Part shown: positions 58,590 to 64,000 of the stretch, in pieces
Numbering within the stretch: position 1 is the stretch's first letter
Layout: each line of letters starts with the position of its first letter
Assembly (NCBI RefSeq): GCF_001457415.1
Contig: NZ_LN881724.1
Span: forward strand, 1,674,001-1,738,000
DNA length: 64,000 bases
Reading direction: 5' to 3'
From: Gorillibacterium timonense
Lineage (GTDB): Bacteria > Bacillota > Bacilli > Paenibacillales > NBRC-103111
Translations under genes and position numbers: made by a program
Notes under the pieces: generated by a model
What the model was told of the DNA's origin: nothing
Databases searched by the model: none
What the model saw: only the letters and a program-made list of their open reading frames with translations

Positions 58590-59846
58590 ATGAATTCCAT
58601 CCAAATCGCTTTACAGATCATCCTGATGTTTTTTGTCTTGGTATCGCTGCATGAATTCGGACATCTGTATTTTGCTAAGCGCGCAGGCATTCTGGTGAGA
58701 GAATTTGCCATTGGCTTCGGCCCGAAGCTATTTTCGTATAAACGCGGCGAGACCCGTTATACTCTTCGGTTGCTGCCGATCGGCGGCTTTGCCCGCATGG
58801 CAGGTGAAGACCCCGAGATTCTACAAGTGGCGACTGGGCAAACCGTAGGGATTCGATTGAAGGATAACAAGATTACGGAGCTGCATACGGACCGATTTGA
58901 ACGCTTGCCGAATCTCCTCGTCGGCGAGATCGAAGATTTTGATCTGGAAGAGCGTCTTTTCGTTGTCCTTCAGGTTGATGGTGAAAGCCATCGGTTTGCT
59001 GTAGATCCGAAGGCTGAAATCATCAGCCAAGGAAAAGAGACGCAGATCGCTCCGAAGGACCGTCAATTCGGCGGCAAGACCGTCCTGCAGCGTTTCCTTA
59101 CGATCTTGGCTGGCCCTGTGATGAACGTTCTGCTCGCATTCGTGCTGTTCTTGATCTATGCCTTATCCGCTGGTATCCCGACTCATATCAAGCTAGGTCA
59201 GGTGGAAGCGGGAAGTCCCGCAGCCAAGGCCGATTTGAAGCAGGGAGATGTCATTCTCTCTGTGAACGGAGAAGCCATCGGTCCGAATGGAGACCGTTTG
59301 GTCGAGCTGATCCAGCAATCCTCCGGACAACCGGTTCAGCTGATCCTGAATCGCGGAGGAGAACAGCTGCAGAAGGAAGTGACCCCCGTGCAGATGGGCG
59401 AGACCGTTCGCATCGGGACCGCCCTCGGTTATGAGACTCGGCGCACCCAAGCGGGAGAAGCCATCACTAACGCATGGAAGGATATGACCTTCATGACCGA
59501 GCAGATTCTGGCCGGCTTCAAGAAGCTGGTAATCGGCGACTTCAAGATGGATGACCTTGCTGGTCCTGTGGGAACGGTCAAATTCACGGCCGAGATCGCT
59601 TCGGCGGGAGTAGCCCCGATGATCCGCTGGTCCGCGCTGCTCAGTCTTTATCTCGCCATCTTCAATCTGCTGCCGATACCGGCGTTGGACGGAAGTCGGC
59701 TCGTGTTTCTCATCATTGAAGCGCTGCGCGGCAAGCCGGTCGATCCGAACCGGGAAAGTCTCGTTCATTTCATCGGGTTTGCCATGCTCATGCTCCTCAT
59801 GATCGCCGTTACCTACAACGATATTTTGCGTCTGTTTCAAGGTTGA
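58590..59846 (+). CDS. rseP: Site-2 intramembrane metalloprotease RseP/RasP
   Basis: A 418-residue membrane protease with zinc motif HEFGH (21-25), one PDZ domain (about 200-275, GQVEAGSPAAKADLKQGDVI) and the third ligand region NLLPIPALDGSRL. It cleaves anti-sigma factors and signal peptides. AGGAGGGT precedes the ATG by 8 nt. Confidence 0.96.
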   Translation: MNSIQIALQIILMFFVLVSLHEFGHLYFAKRAGILVREFAIGFGPKLFSYKRGETRYTLRLLPIGGFARMAGEDPEILQVATGQTVGIRLKDNKITELHTDRFERLPNLLVGEIEDFDLEERLFVVLQVDGESHRFAVDPKAEIISQGKETQIAPKDRQFGGKTVLQRFLTILAGPVMNVLLAFVLFLIYALSAGIPTHIKLGQVEAGSPAAKADLKQGDVILSVNGEAIGPNGDRLVELIQQSSGQPVQLILNRGGEQLQKEVTPVQMGETVRIGTALGYETRRTQAGEAITNAWKDMTFMTEQILAGFKKLVIGDFKMDDLAGPVGTVKFTAEIASAGVAPMIRWSALLSLYLAIFNLLPIPALDGSRLVFLIIEALRGKPVDPNRESLVHFIGFAMLMLLMIAVTYNDILRLFQG

Positions 59847-60025
59847 TTTCTCTAAACCCTAAACGGAATGCGCGTCAGGGGCTTCCTCGAATGGAGGAGG
59901 GTCCTGGCTGTGTCATTTCTATAGGATAGAGTTTGTATGCAGTTCTTGAGAGGTTACTATTTCTAGATGAAACGCGTCTCTTCCCGATGGAGGCGGCGAA
60001 CGTTGCATCTTGGCTGGAGGTTGCC

Positions 60026-61480
60026 ATGTCGAAGGATAAGGAAAAACAATTCGTCAAAGAGATTACTCCGCAGAGTGAGGATTTCTCCCGCTGGTACATC
60101 GATGTCATCAAGAAAGCCGACCTGATGAGCTATTCGCCCGTCCGCGGCTGTATCGTATTCAAGCCGGACAGCTATGAAATTTGGGAGCTTTGTCAGAAGC
60201 ATCTGGATGCGCGATTCAAGGAAACGGGGCATCGCAACGCCTACTTCCCGCTCTTCATACCGGAGAGCTTCTTTCAAAAGGAAAAGGAGCATGTCGAAGG
60301 CTTTAATCCCGAGCTTCCATGGGTGACAGAAGCAGGCGGCGAGAAGCTGGAAGAGCGACTGGCGATCCGGCCGACGTCCGAGACGATGATTGGACATATG
60401 TATTCCGAATGGATCAATTCTTACCGGGATCTGCCGCTCTTGATCAATCAATGGGCGAATGTCGTCCGCTGGGAGAAACGTACCCAGCCGTTCCTGAGAA
60501 CAAGCGAATTCCTGTGGCAAGAAGGGCATACCGCTCACGAAGACGAAACGGACGCCCGCCGGGAAACGATGCAGATGCTGGAGATTTATCGCGAGTTCGT
60601 CGAAGAGGTGCTCGCCATTCCGGTCATCATGGGGCAGAAGACTCCATCGGAGAAATTCGCGGGTGCGGTGGACACCTATTCGATCGAAGCGATGATGAAG
60701 GACGGCAAGGCGGTACAAGCCGGAACTTCCCACTACTTGGGAACGAACTTCGCCGTTGCTTTCGACATCAAGTACCTGAACCGGGAAAACACCCACACCT
60801 TCTGTCATACGACCTCCTGGGGCGTCAGCACCCGTTTGATCGGCGCCATCATCATGGTTCATGGGGATGACCGCGGTCTTGTTCTGCCGCCGAAGGTTGC
60901 TCCGACACAGGTGGTCATGATTCCAGTCGGTCCTCCCAAGCTGCGCGAGCCGGTTGTCGCTCGCGTGCAAGAGCTCAACGCCGCATTGAAGCAAGCCGGC
61001 GTTCGCAGCAAGGTCGATGACGATCCGAACCAAAGCCCCGGCTGGAAGTTCAACGAATACGAAATGCGCGGAATTCCGCTGCGTATCGAGATCGGTCCCC
61101 GCGATATGGAGAGCGGACAAGCCGTCCTCGTCTCCCGCGTCTCCGGCGAGAAGAAAATCGTCTCTCAGGACAATCTTACGGAAGAAGTCCAAGCGATGCT
61201 GATCCAAATTCATCAGGAGATGTTCGAGAAGGCGAAGCAGTTCCGTTCAGAGCATTTCACATCCGTAGACACGATGGACGAGCTGAATCGCTTCCTGGAA
61301 GAAACGAAGGGGTTTGCTCTTGCTGGCTGGTGCGGATCCGATGCCTGCGAAGCTCAGGTCAAGGAAGAAACCGGTGCGACGAGCCGCAATATCCCGTTCG
61401 AAGCCGCCGAGACGAAAGCAACCTGCGTATGCTGCGGCGAGCCTGCTAAGCATACCGTTGTCTTTGGCCGCGCATATTAA
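60026..61480 (+). CDS. proS: Prolyl-tRNA synthetase, archaeal/eukaryal type
   Basis: A 484-residue class II synthetase of the short ProS group. It has motif 2 (NVVRWEKRTQPFLRTSEFLWQEGHTAH), motif 3 (GVSTRLIGAIIMVHGDDRGLVLPP), an anticodon-binding domain and a C-terminal domain with a zinc-like four-Cys set (CGSDACEAQ ... CVCCGEP). The INS editing domain of bacterial-type ProS (about 570 residues) is absent. The ATG at 60026 follows GGAGG; a 31-codon extension lacks a site. It occupies the usual proS place between rseP and polC. Confidence 0.96.
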   Translation: MSKDKEKQFVKEITPQSEDFSRWYIDVIKKADLMSYSPVRGCIVFKPDSYEIWELCQKHLDARFKETGHRNAYFPLFIPESFFQKEKEHVEGFNPELPWVTEAGGEKLEERLAIRPTSETMIGHMYSEWINSYRDLPLLINQWANVVRWEKRTQPFLRTSEFLWQEGHTAHEDETDARRETMQMLEIYREFVEEVLAIPVIMGQKTPSEKFAGAVDTYSIEAMMKDGKAVQAGTSHYLGTNFAVAFDIKYLNRENTHTFCHTTSWGVSTRLIGAIIMVHGDDRGLVLPPKVAPTQVVMIPVGPPKLREPVVARVQELNAALKQAGVRSKVDDDPNQSPGWKFNEYEMRGIPLRIEIGPRDMESGQAVLVSRVSGEKKIVSQDNLTEEVQAMLIQIHQEMFEKAKQFRSEHFTSVDTMDELNRFLEETKGFALAGWCGSDACEAQVKEETGATSRNIPFEAAETKATCVCCGEPAKHTVVFGRAY

Positions 61481-61488
61481 GAAGAACA

Positions 61489-61524
61489 AGCCTTGTCTTC
61501 CTTTCCGGAGGACAAGGCTGTTTT
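61489..61524 (+). terminator. Terminator after proS
   Basis: AGCCTTGTC and GACAAGGCT form a 9-bp stem extended by TCC/GGA, followed by GTTTTG. It starts 9 bp after the proS stop. Confidence 0.82.
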
Positions 61525-61763
61525 GTATTCTCGGCGTACTAGAACCGGCGGTAGGTTGCGTCTCGATCCCCCTGAAACTCCTGAAAGAATGAATGCTGAA
61601 CGACTGATCGAAACCCATCCAAGAGATCCATTATCTAGAATGAAGCCAACTCAACTGATGCTTGAGTGAAGCGGATCGCACTCTCTCAATCAATGCTTGA
61701 TAGCCTTTTTACCGGACGAGCCGCTAAGCTAGACTCATCCCAACCGAAAGGAAGATGAACGAC

Positions 61764-62702
61764 ATGTTCGACATGAGAGCAGTAGGACAAACCATCAGTG
61801 AATTGCGCAAAGAAAGCAATATGACCCAATTGGAGCTCGCGGATCGAATGGGCATCAGCTATCAAGCCGTCAGCAACTGGGAGCGGGGAAATTCGATGCC
61901 GGACGTCTCCAAGCTTCCCGAGCTCGCGGAGATCTTTGGAGTGAGCGTGGATCGGCTGCTGGGAGAAACTTCGAATCCCGGTCTGGTACATAGTGTGATC
62001 GAGAACAAGGTAGAGGAATACATGAACAACCATGAGGTGAGCTCGAAAGAGGTTGTGGAGATTGCTCCGATCTTAAAACCGCAGCAGGCGGAGAAGGTGG
62101 CGGCCCGTATGATGAAAGCAACCCGACTTGAGGATGTCGTGGAGCTTGCACCTTTTCTCAGCCGAGATACCCTCGATCAGCTGGCGGCGGCCTCGGTCGC
62201 TTCCGGCGACAAGGAAGGCTTGGAGGATCTCGCTCCCTTTCTCAGCCGGGATCTGCTCGGAGAGATCGCACTCGGAATGGCCGAGAGCGGGGAGGACGTC
62301 GAGGATCTCGCCCCGTTTCTCCCTAGAGAATTCATGGACAAGATCCTTCTTGCCCTGATTCGCAACGGAAAAGACATCGAAGACCTCGCCCCTTTTGCCA
62401 GCCGAGATACCTTAGCACAGTGCGCTAACATCTTGATGGATCAGGATAAATGGGGTCAGGTCGAGGATTTGTTTCCCTTTCTCGGGAAAGAGGAGCTCGG
62501 GCGGATGGCAGAGAAGCTTTACGAGAAGAAAGGACTGGACGCTATCGAAGATATGGCGCCTTTTCTGGATAAGGAAACACTTGGACGCTTAGCAGGCGAC
62601 ACGATGGAGAAGCATGGCATTCGAGCGCTGGAACCGATTCTACCTTTTCTTTCAAAAGGATTTCTGGATGATTATTTGAGGAAGAGCTTCGGAATGAAGT
62701 AA
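61764..62702 (+). CDS. XRE regulator with LAPFLSR helical repeats (copy 1)
   Basis: A 312-residue protein. Residues about 1-65 form an XRE helix-turn-helix (LRKESNMTQLELADRMGISYQAVSNWERG). From about residue 97 come eight tandem repeats of 26-28 residues with the core (I/V)ED(L/M)APFLSRDxL, each predicted as two helices. The ATG at 61764 is chosen because the neighbour paralog starts at the same MFDMR; an ATG three codons earlier (61755) touches the AAAGG ribosome site. No membrane segment. Ligand or partner unknown; the array could act as a protein-binding solenoid. Confidence 0.85.
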   Translation: MFDMRAVGQTISELRKESNMTQLELADRMGISYQAVSNWERGNSMPDVSKLPELAEIFGVSVDRLLGETSNPGLVHSVIENKVEEYMNNHEVSSKEVVEIAPILKPQQAEKVAARMMKATRLEDVVELAPFLSRDTLDQLAAASVASGDKEGLEDLAPFLSRDLLGEIALGMAESGEDVEDLAPFLPREFMDKILLALIRNGKDIEDLAPFASRDTLAQCANILMDQDKWGQVEDLFPFLGKEELGRMAEKLYEKKGLDAIEDMAPFLDKETLGRLAGDTMEKHGIRALEPILPFLSKGFLDDYLRKSFGMK

Positions 62703-62877
62703 GTTGAACCGCTCGACAACGCTTGATCAACTAGCACTTGTTGCGATCGCTGGTGCGTTGTCAGCCCTAATCGTGTGGAGATGAATCGTCATGAAAGGGT
62801 ATGGGAAGTTCTGCGGAGAGCACGGTTTTAAGCTGACAACGTACGAGGATGAATCCAACTCGAAAGGATTTGACGAG

Positions 62878-63666
62878 ATGTTCGATATGAGACAGGTGGG
62901 CCAGACGATCAATGAACTGCGCAAGAAGGCCGACATGACCCAAATGGAGCTCGCTGACCGTCTGGACATCAGCTATCAAGCGGTGAGCAATTGGGAGAGA
63001 GGAACCTCGATGCCGGATATCTCCAAGCTGCCGGAATTGGCGGAGCTCTTCGGAGTGAGCGTAGACGCATTGTTAGGAAACTCGCAAGCTTCGGATTCGC
63101 TGCAAGTCACACCGGAGAATGAGGTGGAGCCGCTTCGGGCTTCTCTTGACGCCCGAGTGGAGGAAGCGGCGGAGAATGGACAGACCCACGAGCCGACTCA
63201 GACGATGCAGACGGAGGAGGAGGTCGACTGGATTGACGCACCGAAGTCGAAGCGGTTATCCGAGCTGGTGCCGCTTGCGCCATTTCTAGGCCGCGAAGCC
63301 CTCGATAAGCTTGCCGAGCAGGCGGAATCGGAAGTGGATTACGAGGGTTTGGTCGGGCTTGCTCCCTTTTTGAGCCGGTCGGTGTTGGACAAGCTGGCGG
63401 AATCGGCTAGCGGCAAGCCGGGAATCTTACGGCAGCTTCAGCCGCTTGCACCGTTCGTGAGCCGGGAGGTACTCGACCGTTTGGCGATCGATTGGGCTAG
63501 GAACGGGCTCGATCACAATCTGATGGCACTCGCTCCTTTTGTCAGCCGGGAGACGCTCGATCATTTGGCGGAGCTGGCGGCGGAGAGAGGGCAGTTTATT
63601 CACTTGGCCGGCCTTGCTCCCTTTTTAAGTCGCAAAACGCTTGAAGGACTGGCAGCGCGTAGGTAA
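62878..63666 (+). CDS. XRE regulator with LAPFLSR helical repeats (copy 2)
   Basis: A 262-residue paralog of the preceding gene. The helix-turn-helix is almost identical (LRKKADMTQMELADRLDISYQAVSNWERG); an acidic linker (about 70-125) is followed by five repeats of 28-29 residues with the core LxxLAPF(L/V)SRxxLDxLA. AAAGGA lies 9 nt before the ATG at 62878; an in-frame ATG at 62791 with GGAG could add 29 residues not found in copy 1. It is 175 bp downstream of copy 1. Function unknown. Confidence 0.82.
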   Translation: MFDMRQVGQTINELRKKADMTQMELADRLDISYQAVSNWERGTSMPDISKLPELAELFGVSVDALLGNSQASDSLQVTPENEVEPLRASLDARVEEAAENGQTHEPTQTMQTEEEVDWIDAPKSKRLSELVPLAPFLGREALDKLAEQAESEVDYEGLVGLAPFLSRSVLDKLAESASGKPGILRQLQPLAPFVSREVLDRLAIDWARNGLDHNLMALAPFVSRETLDHLAELAAERGQFIHLAGLAPFLSRKTLEGLAARR

Positions 63667-63672
63667 AGCATT

Positions 63673-63736
63673 GAGCGTGTCTTAAAAAAAGAAACCCTAA
63701 AAGCTCCGGCGATACCACGGGCTTGAAGACACGCTC
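63673..63736 (+). terminator. Long hairpin after the second XRE gene
   Basis: GAGCGTGTCTT and AAGACACGCTC form an 11-bp stem closing a 42-nt loop that holds an inner stem (AAGCTCCG/CGGGCTT). It starts 6 bp after the stop. No T-tract follows, so a terminator role is only likely. Confidence 0.6.
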
Positions 63737-63798
63737 TAGATCGGAGTCGAATCTCTTTATTTTTCAAGTGGTAGAAAGCCATTCAATCCGCTACAATA

Positions 63799-63848
63799 GA
63801 AAGAGCACGGGGATGGACTGGGAAACGAGTCCGTTCCTTTGCTCTTTC
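63799..63848 (+). terminator. Second stem-loop upstream of polC
   Basis: GAAAGAGCA and TGCTCTTTC form a 9-bp stem, with an inner GGACT/AGTCC stem, followed by TTTGT. TACAAT (63792-63797) just before it could be a -10, which would put the hairpin at the very 5' end of a polC leader; otherwise it is a terminator. Confidence 0.5.
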
Positions 63849-63911
63849 TTTGTGGCGGTTTCTGCCTAGTAAAAATTTTTTGTGAGAGACTTGAGTTTGA
63901 GGTGATCTGAT

Positions 63912-64000
63912 TTGAGCAGTTTGGCGGACAAGAGAACCCGCTTTGAGCAGCTGATGCAGGCTGCCGAAGTTCCGCAGGAAGTGGTGGCGTCCTATTTCGC
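63912..64000 (+). CDS. polC: DNA polymerase III alpha subunit PolC (start only)
   Basis: The window ends after 29 complete codons (SSLADKRTRFEQLMQAAEVP then QEVVASYF). Sequence and place after proS fit the N-terminus of the Gram-positive replicative polymerase PolC. TTG start with GAGGTGAT 6 nt upstream. Confidence 0.8.
   Translation, partial: MSSLADKRTRFEQLMQAAEVPQEVVASYF

Noticed and set aside
1..64000. CRISPR arrays, rRNA, tRNA, insertion sequences, T-box or riboswitch
   Set aside because: No spaced direct repeats, conserved RNA motifs or transposase genes were seen; the proS upstream region has no T-box pattern.

Overview
The window looks like the chromosome of a motile, low-to-mid-GC Gram-positive bacterium of the Paenibacillaceae (Paenibacillus or Cohnella type). 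This is inferred from gene order and protein similarity recalled from memory, not from a database search. The backbone follows the known Bacillus subtilis order ylqG-ylqH ... sucC-sucD-dprA-topA-trmFO-hslV-hslU-codY-[fla/che]-rpsB-tsf-pyrH-frr-uppS-cdsA-dxr-rseP-proS-polC. Strong Shine-Dalgarno sites precede most genes, and TTG and GTG starts are frequent.

Region 1 (1-10975) is the variable part. It opens with a FliK-C-like protein (cut by the window edge), a stand-alone FlhB-C-like protein and a YraN family protein, translationally coupled. Next come a divergent AraC regulator and a GH127 glycosidase gene broken by one extra base. An AT-rich islet follows with one orphan gene and a gene-poor stretch. 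Then come the YifB/ComM ATPase, a DUF402 gene with an apparent CTG start, a lipoprotein gene broken by an in-frame TAA, a small zinc-ribbon protein and ilvE.

Region 2 (11247-21571) holds housekeeping genes: sucCD, dprA, topA, trmFO, hslVU and codY, ending in a clear terminator. The xerC gene often found between trmFO and hslV is absent.

Region 3 (21572-52472) is one fla/che supercluster of about 35 genes on the plus strand with tight spacing and many ATGA-type overlaps. It encodes rod (flgB, flgC, fliE), MS ring and C ring (fliF, fliG, fliM, fliY), export apparatus (fliH, I, J, O, P, Q, R, flhA, flhB), hook (fliK, flgD, flgE), FlhF/FlhG, a CheA-W-Y-B-C-D chemotaxis set and sigma-D. It ends with a FapA-type DUF342 protein, a SwrB-like protein and an MltG-like LysM-type lipid-anchored or membrane protein. 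An exact Spo0A-box sequence and a second near match lie upstream of flgB.

Region 4 (52473-64000) holds translation, nucleotide, isoprenoid and lipid genes: rpsB, tsf (short form), pyrH, frr, uppS, cdsA, dxr, rseP and an archaeal/eukaryal-type proS. Two tandem XRE regulators with an unusual LAPFLSR helical repeat array come next, and the start of polC runs off the end.

The most unusual points are: the paired XRE repeat proteins; a methylesterase-only CheB lacking its receiver domain; the FliK-C/FlhB-C mini-pair separate from the main flagellar operon; the cluster of broken or odd-start genes at 3-9 kb; an HslV whose residue 2 is Gly rather than Ser; and the candidate Spo0A boxes before the fla/che operon. 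I saw no rRNA, tRNA, CRISPR array, insertion sequence or prophage.
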